From the NCBI GenBank assembly GCA_003427395.1, contig BFEA01000197.1, positions 982,239 to 1,042,440 on the forward strand: DNA of 60,202 nucleotides, written 5' to 3'. Shown one piece after another: positions 21,771 to 31,690 of the stretch; the first letter of the stretch is position 1; every line of letters begins with the position of its first letter. The notes under the pieces are model-generated. The model had not been told where the DNA came from. It saw only the letters and a program-made list of their open reading frames with translations, and made no database searches. A program made the translations under genes and the position numbers. This DNA is from Chara braunii (Eukaryota > Streptophyta > Charophyceae > Charales > Characeae).

Positions 21771-22169
21771 TGTCTCACATAGCAAACATCAGTCATTGCA
21801 TTCAAACATGGACTCAGAGGTTCAAACACATAAAAGCAGTATACATGGAAGCACACCACTCAAGAACTTCAAGTAGATGGGAGTAAAGGAGCCGAGCGCA
21901 GGTAGTTTGGAAAGATAAAACATGAAGCACAGCGATGTCAGGCGAGAGGGGACCCAACGCCATGTTTCTGCCGGTCGCCTGTCCGGCGTCATCAGGGGTC
22001 GTGATACCTAGTGCAGGATGGGACGCTGGACTCCTGCTAGGGACACCACTTTTGAGTATCGTGACCCAATGTCACGGTCGAGGTCTCCCCTGCGAACGAA
22101 ATCCCTCCGAGTCCTGCGAACAGCAACGTAGAAAAAGGATCTTACGACCAAGCTGCATCCTAACTTCCA
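21771..22169. other. No gene seen
   Basis: Unannotated DNA right of element A. Only a small CGTGACCCAATGTCACG hairpin near 22060 stands out. Confidence 0.5.
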
Positions 22170-22376
22170 ACGAGCCGAAGCCGGGTAAATTGGGTAATGG
22201 CCTGGGTACTCGGTCAATTCGAGATTGTATTCATAATGGGACACTGGACCCAGTTTCCAGCAGGTGCAGCTCCCTGGGCCAGCAGTAGATTGGAGCACCC
22301 AGCAGCAGTCTACTTGGTAGGGGGAGATGCTCATACCTCTTCCTCTAGCAGGCCGGCGCCGGGTAAAAAAAAAAAA
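22170..22376 (+). mobile_element. SINE-like retroposon, copy 1
   Basis: Starts with GAGCCGAAGCCGGGTAA, carries the core GGACCCAGTTTCCAGCAGGT about 80 bp later, then GCTCCCTGGGCC and AGATTGGAGC, and ends in a pure A-tract. Head, core and tail recur in the same order at 33.1 kb. No protein is encoded. Confidence 0.6.
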
Positions 22377-22647
22377 AAACTCCGCCTCCACCCTTGCAAC
22401 AATTTCCCTCGATTCGGAGTTGTTCTGAATCAGCTAATATTTGTCCCAGCATTCGTTGATTTTATCTTGTTTTTCATTGGTATCACTGAGATGTTTGATG
22501 CTGTGCCGCATCCGGCCAAGTGGCATTCAGGAGGAGGTAGTGGTTTCAATCCCCGCAGTCCGCCTGGTGCACACTTGGTTCCAATCAACTGAGAAGGTCG
22601 GCTTGCTCCCCCTGGTTGGTATAAGTAGGGTGTTTGGGAAACAGGGG

Positions 22648-22651
22648 TGTG

Positions 22652-22690
<39 letters not shown>
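22648..22690. repeat. (TG)n microsatellite
   Basis: GTGAGTGTGAG leading into an uninterrupted TG run. Confidence 0.95.
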
Positions 22691-22693
<3 letters not shown>

Positions 22694-23234
22694 GGTTGTG
22701 TGTGGTTCTGGGAGAGCGTCGGCCTTAGGCTCTGCCGATAACTCAATGGGGGTGGAGGGAGATGAAAGGGGAGGTGCATCTACTGCCAAAATATGTTCCG
22801 GACCCTCTTTATGTTCACCGGGCCCCCATTGGCGGCCCCAACCCTGGCAGGTGGCAGCATGCAATATCCCCTTTACTGTGAGAAGTAGCTATGCTTGCAC
22901 TGCCTTGCAGGTGTCCCTGCCGACTCCCGGTATCGCCTTAGGAGAAGTGGTACGTAGGTCGTGAAAGATGAACTGAGAGAAGAACACATAGCTTAGCTCT
23001 TTTTCCTCTTCCTTAAAAAAAGCAAAAGGCATCAGATTCTGGAAGGTACAACAGGCTCAGAATCTGAGATGCATGCAATGCCATAGACTTCATCTCATCT
23101 TAGCAGGTCCTGAACCTAGTCGCATGCTCTGTCTAGAAACGCTTACAAATTGAATGTGTCTACTGGCCCAGGGGCGGGGTGCGCACAATCTTCTCCACCT
23201 TCCCTTCTTTTATGTTTTCAAAATTTTCAAATGT

Positions 23235-23290
23235 AAAGCATCGCTGGAGGGAAAAAAAAAAAAAAAAAAAAAAAAAGCATCGCTGGAGGG
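23235..23290 (+). mobile_element. Poly(A)-only insertion with 17-bp flanking duplication
   Basis: AAAGCATCGCTGGAGGG occurs at 23235-23251 and again at 23274-23290, separated only by a run of 22 A. A duplicated target around a bare tail fits LINE-type target-primed insertion that copied nothing but the poly(A) tail. Confidence 0.65.
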
Positions 23291-23379
23291 CCCACTTTTG
23301 GAGGCAAATTGAATAATATGAGCATCCATCAAAAGTAGGCTCCCCACCCCCCAATGCCCCCATTGTGATGGCTCCAGGG

Positions 23380-23445
23380 GAGCCTATTACTACTGTAGAG
23401 ATGCACCTGCTGGAAACTGGGCCCACTGTCCCATTGCCATGATGA
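23380..23445 (-). mobile_element. SINE-like core, reverse orientation
   Basis: The complementary strand reads GGGCCCAGTTTCCAGCAGGT followed by GCATCTC, matching the core of copy 1. Its tail and head are not clear, so this is a fragment. Confidence 0.5.
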
Positions 23446-23618
23446 GAACAATGAACAGAGGAGAGCAGCATTGATTGCCCTCACACGAGGTGATTGCAGG
23501 CTTGCCTTCTCTTGAATGACACTGGCAGATCTTTTTTTCTTGTTTTTTTTGGGGGGGGGTTGGGGGGAAGCTTATTGACTAGTAATAGTATGCGGTACTA
23601 TGCACTTGTGAGAAAGAA

Positions 23619-23781
23619 GGGGTAATTTTGCAGGAGTTCCCTTTTTTTTTTTTTTTTTTTTTGAGGGGTTCCCTGTATAACCTTAGGAGCAGTGGTAGGG
23701 GTAATTTTGCAGGAGTTCCCTGTTTTTTTTTTTTTTTTTTTTTTTTGAGGGGTTCCCTGTATAACCTTAGGAGTAGTGGTA
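23619..23781 (-). repeat. Tandem duplication of a unit containing a poly(T) tract
   Basis: Two copies of GGGTAATTTTGCAGGAGTTC, a T-run, then GAGGGGTTCCCTGTATAACC and TTAGGAG-AGTGGTA, period about 80 bp. GTTCCCT flanks each T-run, so each may be an old tail insertion on the minus strand that was later duplicated. Confidence 0.75.
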
Positions 23782-23962
23782 GGGCATGAAAGGAAAAAGA
23801 TATGTTCCATGATGACATGGCAGAACGCCAGTTAAAAAATATGTGAGGTGAGAGAAAAGTATATGGGTTGTCCCCCGATGAGGAGACGGCAGCTTAAGAA
23901 AAAAAAAAGGCAAAAAAAAAGGGGTAACCCCATGACTCCCTCGGGGGGGGGGGAGGAAAGGG

Positions 23963-23993
<31 letters not shown>

Positions 23994-24326
23994 CCACATG
24001 CCTCTTCAGAGTGTAAAGGCTGCCAGAAATGACGTTCATTCCACTGTAGGCCTGCAGACTTCGTCATTCAGCTCCATTCAGAGATTTACCCCCAAAAGGG
24101 CCCAACCCCCCTCATGATTACGCACGCTTGCTTGCTTGGTGAGGGTGTAAGACATGGGTATCTGCTTGACTAGTACACAGTCTACACTCTTCAGCCGGTC
24201 AGTAGGGTGCCCTGTCATTATCTACAGAATATTATCTAGTAGATTGGAAGTTGCCCCAAATACAGCTATAATGACCAGGCAGGCCTTCTTTTTTTTCTTA
24301 CTAGTCTGGAAGGCCGGTGAAAATTT

Positions 24327-24345
24327 CACGTAAGCTGCTTACGTG
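24327..24345. repeat. 19-bp palindrome
   Basis: CACGTAAGC, one T, then GCTTACGTG: two perfect 9-bp arms. Each carries an ACGT core, the usual plant bZIP-type site, but no gene start lies nearby. Confidence 0.7.
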
Positions 24346-24754
24346 TGCTCAGCCCACGGTATTCTTTAGTAAAAGGCGAAAGAATTGTACGCCCACTGAG
24401 CTGGGCACGCAGCCATTACCAGGCAGGCCGTCTATTTGGGTGAAGAGAGGGTAGGTTGAAGAGGCCTGCACAGGGCCAGATTGCATATATCCCGTTTTGT
24501 CTGGAAAGCCGGCCCCAGGAGCATGGTCCCACTGGCAATGGGGATTGAATTAAAATCCTGAAACTGGGCGTGTCTTAGGCAGAGATGCAGAAATGGAGTT
24601 CAATCTCTATTTTCTGCACTTGTCCACAAAAGCGGCCAAACTAAGGCGTTCGATCCAATCCTCTTTGCTAGTTGGACCTCACCCCAGTTGTCAGCAGCTT
24701 CACGTTCCGACATAGATAGAGCACTCAGGTGCAGAATCAGTCCTACAGCTGGGT

Positions 24755-24812
24755 GGGGTCCTCTCTCCATTAAAAAAAGAAAAAAAAAAAAGAAAGGGGT
24801 CCTCTCTCCATT
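24755..24812 (+). mobile_element. A-rich tail-only insertion with 17-bp flanking duplication
   Basis: GGGGTCCTCTCTCCATT at 24755-24771 and 24796-24812 is identical. The 24 bases between are A with two G. Same pattern as 23235-23290. Confidence 0.65.
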
Positions 24813-25255
24813 GTCTCCAAGTTGTAGGCTGATCCAACACAATCACAACAGGGGGTTTCAATTTTCAACAAAAGAATGAATTTCAAATCTTGCATGCGAT
24901 CGGGGATCAATATCCTTTCTCTCATTTGTTTTATAACTTTTTTCTGTTCTTTCTAGCGTAGAAAACTATTCGTTGATCCTACCCCTTAAGCGCGAGCGGC
25001 GCGGCCCGCGGGGGGAGGTTGTGTTCCGCTGCGCGCCAGAATCCGGGCGAAGTTTTGATTCGGAGCGGCGGATGAAGGCGATCGAGGGAGGGGCGGTGTG
25101 CAGAGCGGTGCACGTACCGAATTGCTCACAACGCGCCATTAAACGTGAGAGCGCGCCCCCGGGGCGGGGCACACGGCGGGCATAGATGTGGATGAACATC
25201 TCGGAGGAGAGCCCTCCGATTTGTGGCCCTGGCACTTTTTTTTTCTTTTTTTTTT

Positions 25256-25302
25256 NNNNNNNNNNNNNNNNNNNNNNNNNNNNNNNNNNNNNNNNNNNNN
25301 NN
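25256..25302. other. Assembly gap (47 N)
   Basis: Short N run bracketed by T-rich low complexity, followed by a (CT)n tract at about 25361-25400. Confidence 1.
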
Positions 25303-25362
25303 TGTTGATTTTTTCTTTTTTTTGATTTGTTCCCAAATTGCGTCGTTTTGTTTCCAAGATGT

Positions 25363-25406
<44 letters not shown>

Positions 25407-25814
25407 GTCGGTTTGTGTCCGGCCCCCTTTTTTTCTTTTTTGTTTTGGTGTTTCGTATTAAAAAAAAAAAGTACAAGAATTTATTGTTTTTTTGGTATCT
25501 TTTTTCTTTTTTTCTTTTTTTTATTATTATACTTTTATTTTTTTGTTCTGGCGTGTCGTTTTGTTTCCTTTTTTTGCCTTTTGTTTTCGTTTTGTTTCCG
25601 GAAAAAAAAAGACTTTCCTTTTTGTTTTTTGAGAAAACTACAGCGCAGTCAGGGTTACAGTTTGTAATTGCATTTGAAACTGCGTTTTAGCAGTTTAGTC
25701 AGGGCCTAACTTTCAATTGCATTTGAAACTGCGTTTAGCAGTTTGAAACTCGGGCTGGCTTTTTCTAGCAGTTCAGTCAGGCACATGGCCGTTTCTTTCT
25801 TTCTTGTTTTTTTT

Positions 25815-25901
25815 CTACGTAGCACGGTGTTCTCGTTCGAAGGAGAACGCGAACATGTTCGCCCGAACGCGAACAAGCGCCCAAAACCCTCCGAACGCGA
25901 A

Positions 25902-25938
<37 letters not shown>

Positions 25939-26181
25939 CGTAAAAAATTCTGAAAAACATATATGTTATGTAAAATAATAAACCAAGCAACTTTTGCCTT
26001 GGATTCATGTTCAAATTCTCAGCCAATCATGAGTTAAAAATCAAAAACCGAAAAAAAAAATTATTATTTTTTTTTTACGAAAAAAATATGTTCGCGACCT
26101 GTTCGCACGAACATGTTCGCGACCTGTTCGCGCGAACGCGCGAACATGGAAGGGTGCGAACACGTTCGCGGTGCTACGCAG
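25815..26181. mobile_element. Nested hAT-like MITE (367 bp)
   Basis: The left end CTACGTAGCACGG and the complement of the right end, CTGCGTAGCACCG, are inverted repeats. They resemble the CTGTGTAACCG end of the MITE at 57.9 kb. Subterminal zones are full of TTCGCG/CGCGAAC motifs in both orientations, like the hAT family here. The flanks are T-runs, so an 8-bp duplication cannot be judged. Confidence 0.55.
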
Positions 26182-26279
26182 ATTTTTTTTATTTTTTTTT
26201 TCGGTGCCGCGCCGCGCCATGCCGTTCCGCGGCTATAAAAAAAAAAAGAAAACAAAAAAAAAAACAGCCCCATCGTTGG

Positions 26280-26420
26280 GCCAAGGCCGAGATATCTCGG
26301 CCACACCCCAGACTGGCCACGGCCGAGATGTCTCGGCCACACCCCAGACTGGCCACGGCCGAGATGTCTCGGCCACCCCCCAGATTGGCCAGGGCCGAGA
26401 TGTCTAGGCCACAGCAGAGA
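26280..26420. repeat. Four 36-bp repeats, each with a GGCCGAGA palindrome
   Basis: The first unit contains the perfect 18-bp palindrome GGCCGAGATATCTCGGCC (26285-26302). The next units vary by one base (GATGTC) and are spaced by CACACCCCAGACTGGCCAC. The 36-bp period leaves all frames open, so both strands show repetitive ORFs that I do not call genes. Confidence 0.85.
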
Positions 26421-26576
26421 ATCGGAGGCACTACCCTTCACAGGCAAAAGCGAAGTCTCAAGAGTAGCCTACTCCAAAAAGTGGGGGCCTCGGGCAGGGA
26501 TGGAGGCCAAAAAAAGAAAAGAGAAAAGAAGAAATAAAAAAGTAAAGAAAAGAGGAACGCCCTCAGGTCACCAGTG

Positions 26577-26692
26577 CTTTGACGAATGTATCTGGCCAGG
26601 AAGTGAGGAACATGAAACAGGTCGTTTTCCTTTTTTGTTTCTTGTTGTGAGGTTGATTTGACGGATGTATCTGGCCAGGAAGTGAGGAACAG
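26577..26692. repeat. 79-bp spaced duplication
   Basis: TTTGACGAATGTATCTGGCC and TTTGACGGATGTATCTGGCC, both followed by AGGAAGTGAGGAACA, lie inside the 1.3-kb inverted-repeat element. Confidence 0.8.
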
Positions 26693-27136
26693 AGGTCCCT
26701 GTAGCACCCTGGCGGATTCCAGGCTTCATTGAGTTCCAGACAAGTACAGTAGCATCCTCTATCAGACCCCAATCACAGCATAAGGGATGGTTTTTTTTTT
26801 TTATATTTGCTGGTCGTGGATAGACGAGGCCCCTGACTGAACTGCTATGGAAAGGCAGCCCGAGTTTCAACTGCAATTGAAACTCGGGCCCTGAGTAAAC
26901 TGCTAAAACGCAGTTTCGAATGCAATTACGAACTGTTTTCGTGACTGCGCCGAAATTACCCCTTTTTTTTTTTCCCCCCCCGTCAATTAGCATTTTTTTT
27001 GTGTCCATCCAAAAAAAAAAAGAAAAAGAAAAAAAAAAACAGACAAAAAAAACAAACAAACAAAAAAAAGGACAAAAGAAAAAACAAGACCAAAAAAACA
27101 CTTTTTTTTTGCATCTTTTTTGGATCGGAACGAACA

Positions 27137-27315
27137 TTCCACTAGAACATGGCCAGATGCAGGCACACCTGTGTTTGGCGCTCGGTCCGCGCTTTGGGCG
27201 GTCCGTGGGCATCGCCACACCACTGTCGAAAAAATGTGGCGGGCGCATCTGGCCATGTTCTAGCGGGAAGTTAATTCCCATTTTGCACATTTTGGGAGTG
27301 GTGTGGCGATGCCCT
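27137..27315. repeat. Interleaved inverted repeats
   Basis: CTAGAACATGGCCAGATGC (about 27139) is repeated in reverse near 27246. GGGCATCGCCACACCACT (27206) is repeated in reverse near 27297. The arms overlap in order a-b-a'-b', which could form alternative hairpins. No gene. Confidence 0.75.
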
Positions 27316-27565
<250 letters not shown>

Positions 27566-27579
27566 TCAGAGAGAGAGTG

Positions 27580-27791
27580 CGACCAAGACTCTGCCATCGC
27601 CAGTGGCATGAGCCAAGACAAGGGTGCGACGTGTAGATATGGCGCACCTATCTCAAAACAAAATAGAAATGGGAAATTCAAAAAAAAAAAGAAACTTGCA
27701 GGTGGTCAAGACGAGAGTCTCGATGTGGCCTGTGCTGGTCTTCCCGCCTCTTCACCTTCTTGGTGCGCTGTGTCCTCGCTTCCTCCTCTTT

Positions 27792-27853
<62 letters not shown>

Positions 27854-28047
27854 CTCCCCCCCCCTACGGCACGCATGTGGCACGAACCGAGACAAGTGCG
27901 CGCTGTGTAGCTATGGCGCGCGTGTCTAAAAAAAAAGACAAAAAAAATTGGAGGTAAAAAACAAAAACGTTGTGCACGTCGTTAATGCGAGTGTGCTCAT
28001 CTTGCGCGCCTCCTCCCGCGCTTACTCTCTTTGTCTTCATCAGTAAT

Positions 28048-28112
<65 letters not shown>

Positions 28113-28113
28113 N

Positions 28114-28205
<92 letters not shown>
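27580..28205. repeat. Tandem unit of about 285 bp ending in (CT)n
   Basis: Units contain GTGGCA(T/C)GA(G/A)CC(A/G)AGACAAG, a GTAGmTATGGCGC block, an A-rich stretch, a CGCCTC box and then a (CT)n array (27798-27851, 28050-28165). A third start (CGTGCGCCTCCTCCCGCAG) follows at 28217. The last array ends in (GT)n at 28165-28205. One N at 28113. Confidence 0.7.
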
Positions 28206-28206
<1 letters not shown>

Positions 28207-28353
28207 TTCATCACTCGTGCGCCTCCTCCCGCAGTTACTCCCTCTCTTCGCCATATATAGTGTGCAGGAGGGAGGAGGTTCCATCTTGAGCGCGAGCAGC
28301 GGACTTGCTGCAGTTGAGTGCTTTTACTTGCTCAATCTCTTTGCGCGGACGGG

Positions 28354-28362
28354 GGAGAGAGA

Positions 28363-28410
<48 letters not shown>

Positions 28411-28475
28411 ATAGCAGCGAGAGAGAGAGAGAGAGGGGGAGAGAGAGAGAGACCATAGCCGAGAGAGAGGGAGAA
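28354..28475. repeat. (GA)n microsatellite, interrupted
   Basis: Long GA runs with two GACCATAGC interruptions. Confidence 0.95.
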
Positions 28476-28497
28476 AAGCGGCGGTTTGAGTAGACGA

Positions 28498-28590
28498 GGA
28501 GATCGGATCGACATCGAGAAAGGCGGCATTTTTCGTTTTGAGGAGCAGAGGAAGCAAGGGATCAACATGACTTCTGCTGGTAAGTAGGTG
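28498..28590 (+). CDS. Possible first exon of a host gene (five codons, then a strong donor)
   Basis: After a (GA)n-rich leader comes GGATCAACATGACTTCTGCT with the ATG at 28567, then a consensus donor GGTAAGTAG at 28579 and a pyrimidine-rich (TTC)n stretch. GA-rich leaders and short first exons are common in plants. No second exon is found before the LTR fragment at 28840, so this may be a severed 5' end or a coincidence. Confidence 0.25.
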
Positions 28591-28595
28591 GATTG

Positions 28596-28755
28596 TTTCT
28601 TCTTCTTCTTTCTTCTTCTTCTTCATCTTCTTCTTTCTCTTTTTCTTCTTCTTCTCCTACTTCGGCTTCTTCTTCTTCTTCTTCTACTTCGGCTTCTTCT
28701 TCTTCGTCTATATATCATTATTGTTATTATTATTCTACTTCTTCTTCTTTTTCTC
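28596..28755. repeat. (TTC)n-rich tract
   Basis: Imperfect TTC/CTT repeats with some TTA. The S- and R-rich ORFs it creates are not genes. Confidence 0.9.
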
Positions 28756-28839
28756 TTTTCGTAGTCGCTATCGTCCGCTGCTGGACACGAGGCATGTGGG
28801 AACGCCGACCCTCCGCTGCTCGCCACATGGCAACCGCCT

Positions 28840-28907
28840 TGTGACGAACCAATTTCTGTTCCGCGCGATCTTCTGCGCGATGACAATGAGGGGTCCTAAG
28901 ATGGGAA
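28840..28907 (+). repeat. Family-B LTR fragment (first 68 bp)
   Basis: Starts TGTGACGAACCAATTTCTGT, identical in kind to the family-B LTR start at 57690, and stops after GGGAAGGTTGGGC, where unrelated GC-rich DNA begins. Confidence 0.8.
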
Positions 28908-29885
28908 GGTTGGGCGGGAGAGGAGCCGCGCGCGCTGGAAAACTGCACGCAGCAAGGCAAATAGCGCGCGCACGCTCGACGATTGCGCGCGATTGGGCGC
29001 GCGCCCTCAGCTGAAAATTGGACCACCGGTGGTCTATGTCGAGGAGCTGAGGTGGTCCAAATTCCAGATCAAAAGGTCTAGTGGAGCATGAGATATCGAA
29101 GATTTACGGCAAGCCATGAAATTTGAGTGTGTCGGGCGATGAGGACGACGGGAGCAGGGGACTGCGCCTAGCACACGCGCCGTGAGCCTAGGTCCTGGTC
29201 TTCGCCACGTCACTGGTTGACGTGTCCAAGGGACCGCCCCGTTTCATGGGGTCCATGCAAGATTCCCGCGCCGCCACGTAGCAAGGTGAAGTGGCAACAA
29301 GGCGCTTGAGGGAGATAGCAGTGGAGATAGTCCAGATGACATGGAAGTGTGTAATTCATAGTCTGAAGTACGCCAAGCTTGCAGATCGGAGGTATCACAG
29401 CATGGAGCGCAGTCCGTCATCAAGCTCGAGTTCGTCAACACTATCAGCAAGTCGTCATCAAGATTATTAGTCATCATCACTTGTGGCAAGGCGATCGCAT
29501 CAACATAATGGATAATTAGTTGACATCCTCATCATCATTACATCTCTATGGGTATTTAGTCGTTACTATAGTGATTTTCACCATCTGTAGTATCACGATC
29601 ACTAACACTATTATCCTCATAGCTATCATCTGTTGTATCACGATCATCAACACTATCATCCTCACAGCTATCATCTGTAGGCGAAGTTGATCGCCACCAC
29701 TATCTTTAGGCTACTGTTTCACTCAAATAGTCATCTATAACATTTCCATCATCATCACTACCATCATCAATATTAATATCATATGAAAACCTTTTAGCTT
29801 CAGGGTACCGTTTTCGGCTACCCAATTATACAATAGTCATTAATATTTACATCCTCATTAGCTATATCTTGATTACCTACATCTA
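28908..29885. other. No gene seen; short repeats
   Basis: A GC-rich part with a hairpin (AATTGGACCACC at 29019 against GGTGGTCCAAATT near 29052), then an AT-rich part with a 54-bp tandem pair (CACGATCA-TAACACTAT... at about 29593 and 29640) and TCATCATC-type sequence. No protein domain in any frame. Confidence 0.5.
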
Positions 29886-29913
29886 GATTACCTATATCTT
29901 CGCGGTTGTCAGG

Positions 29914-31108
29914 GGGAGGTGGGCAATGTGGTTGCTTTTGACCCGAAGGGACCAGTGGTAGTGGAAACATTCAAGATCTGCAATGGCAATATCCTGCAAA
30001 AAGCCAGTCCGGAACGGATACAGTTCCTAGAGAAGGACGACCTCTCTAGAATCAGGGTGTTGAAGGAAAAGGCATGATGGGTGGCATTCTCCCCAGACAC
30101 AGCGATTTCCCATCTTCCCATAGACCCACTGGAATGGGAATGGACAAACACAGGCGGTAGAGGCAGGTCTAACACCAAAATTTTGCACAACCTAACAGTT
30201 AAAGCAACATACAGATTACTTCGTCCTAAAATTAATCTGAAAGACCAGGTGGAAGCTAGATGGACGAAACACTTAAACATCAGTAAAGCTTCACTGAACA
30301 ATGTGAAATGGTTTCAGTTAACAAAAAAGAAACCGGCAAATCTAGCCTCCCTATAGTGGCAGATCGAACACCGCTGCCTGCCAACCAACAATTGGTTGAT
30401 AGACAGAACTACTCTGGAACAGAGAGGACTGACACTCCCCTGGTGTAAACTTTGCTCCAACGCATTCCCATCCAGAAAGATACCGGAAACCATTGAACAT
30501 ATCTTTCTGCAATGCCCAGGGGCGGTCTGGCTCTGGCGTTGGTGGGACAGAGTTTGGGATTAGTTGGGAACTGCAGCCCCCTGGCCCTGGGACTGGAAGC
30601 CCTGCTGTTCGAAAGATGGTGACCTGAATAGCAGGACGACTTTACCTTAAACATCTTTAAACTAGGACGGAGGGCAGTAATGTGGGCACTTTGGAGACAC
30701 CGCTACACGTATGAAATGGAAAAAGTGAGGCTGGAAGGGGCAGAATTTACAGAAAGCATTCAACAACAGATACACACAAACATCCGAGCAAGATGGGAGG
30801 AAACAAAAACACAGATAAAACATATCCATACTATAAAGGAAATACAACAGAGGATACAGGACTTCTGCAAGAGCTGGCTCGGGAGGGAAACTGGAGGGAG
30901 GCTCGGGAGAGTGGAATGGACCGGGGGAAATGGGGGGCAAAAAGGAAATGGGGATTACAAGACTTTCAACAGAGACTACAAGCTTCTTTTCAACAACTGG
31001 ACCACGCTGGATGACTCAATCCCAATGCGGCCAAGCAGCCACTTCCCGGACTTCTTCCCCCCCCCTGCAAACTGCCTAGGAGGAGTCTCTTGGTATGGGG
31101 GAGAGTGA
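29914..31108 (+). pseudogene. LINE ORF2 C-terminus with zinc-binding (zf-RVT) domain
   Basis: The frame opens with the insertion (VVAFDPKGPVVVETFKIC), meets a TGA near 30074, and continues to about 30358. After a further stop comes the zf-RVT motif: HRCLPTNNWL, then CKLC, ETIEHIFLQC, LWRWW. A second frame from about 30680 to 31108 carries the basic C-terminal tail (MWALWRHRYTYEMEKVRL). zf-RVT domains follow the reverse transcriptase in plant LINEs; the RT itself is missing because of 5' truncation. At least three disabling changes. Confidence 0.8.
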
Positions 31109-31542
31109 AGAACGGAAGGAAGAAGTAGTTGCAGGCAAAGGATGATAGGGGATAGGGGACAGTAAATGACAGAGACCTTGCTCAATGTTGTTACTCACCT
31201 CCACCTCAGAGGTACTGGACGCGGTAAACAGAGAAGGGAGGACCTCCTCGGTTACGGTCTGGGGGGGTATGGAAGAGACTGAGGACAAAAGGCAAGTCTT
31301 AGAGAGTGTTTCCGGTTCTTACTCATTATTGTCACTTAGTTATCTGAGCAGCAAGCCATGAATGGAGGGAGGGACTAGCCTTTTCTGGTAGATGTCTGGC
31401 GCCCGATACAAAGGGTGAAGAGGTCTCCTCCATCCCCACAAACACCTGCACAGTTAATCCTCTGGACACCAGAGCAATCAATGCTGGCAGGTGCTGCAAT
31501 CAATTCCCATCACTCACGTTGCATTGTTCTTAATGTAAAGAG

Positions 31543-31675
31543 ACGCTGGACCCGTTTTCCACTAGGTGATGCTCCCCACCAATAGATGGAGCCTCTCCCT
31601 GGGTGCTAGTGGTGACTGATGTCAGCACCACTAGCACTAAAGGGGGTCGATTTTTCAAAAAAAAAAAAAAAAAAA
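31543..31675 (+). repeat. LINE 3' tail sharing the SINE-like core
   Basis: GACGCTGGACCCGTTTTCCA, then GCTCCCCACCAATAGAT and poly(A). This matches the core-plus-tail order of the SINE-like copies at 22.2 and 33.1 kb, but lies inside the LINE boundaries. Confidence 0.65.
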
Positions 31676-31690
31676 GATTACCTATATCTT

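Larger units (their letters stand above)
25643..26950. mobile_element. 1.3-kb element with long terminal inverted repeats
   Basis: The left end (GCGCAGTCAGGG, then GTAATTGCATTTGAAACTGC, GTTTTAGCAGTTTA, GCAGTTCAGTCAGG at 25643-25780) is repeated in reverse at 26832-26950. Arms are roughly 120-140 bp and imperfect, with internal copies of GAAACTGCGTTTAGCAGTTT. No transposase is present. Long imperfect arms recall MULE or foldback elements; a target duplication is not clear. It hosts a nested MITE. Confidence 0.65.
29901..31675 (+). mobile_element. 5'-truncated LINE with perfect 15-bp target-site duplication
   Basis: GATTACCTATATCTT occurs at 29886-29900 and 31676-31690, immediately outside the element. 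The right end is a 19-A tail. The body encodes the C-terminus of a LINE ORF2 and a 0.55-kb 3' region that ends with the SINE-like core at 31543. Truncation, tail and duplication together are the standard signature of target-primed reverse transcription. Confidence 0.9.

Noticed and set aside
26007-26537. ORFs on both strands with GRDISA/GRDVSATPQ repeats
   Set aside because: The 36-bp palindrome repeats leave all frames open; both strands look equally repetitive.
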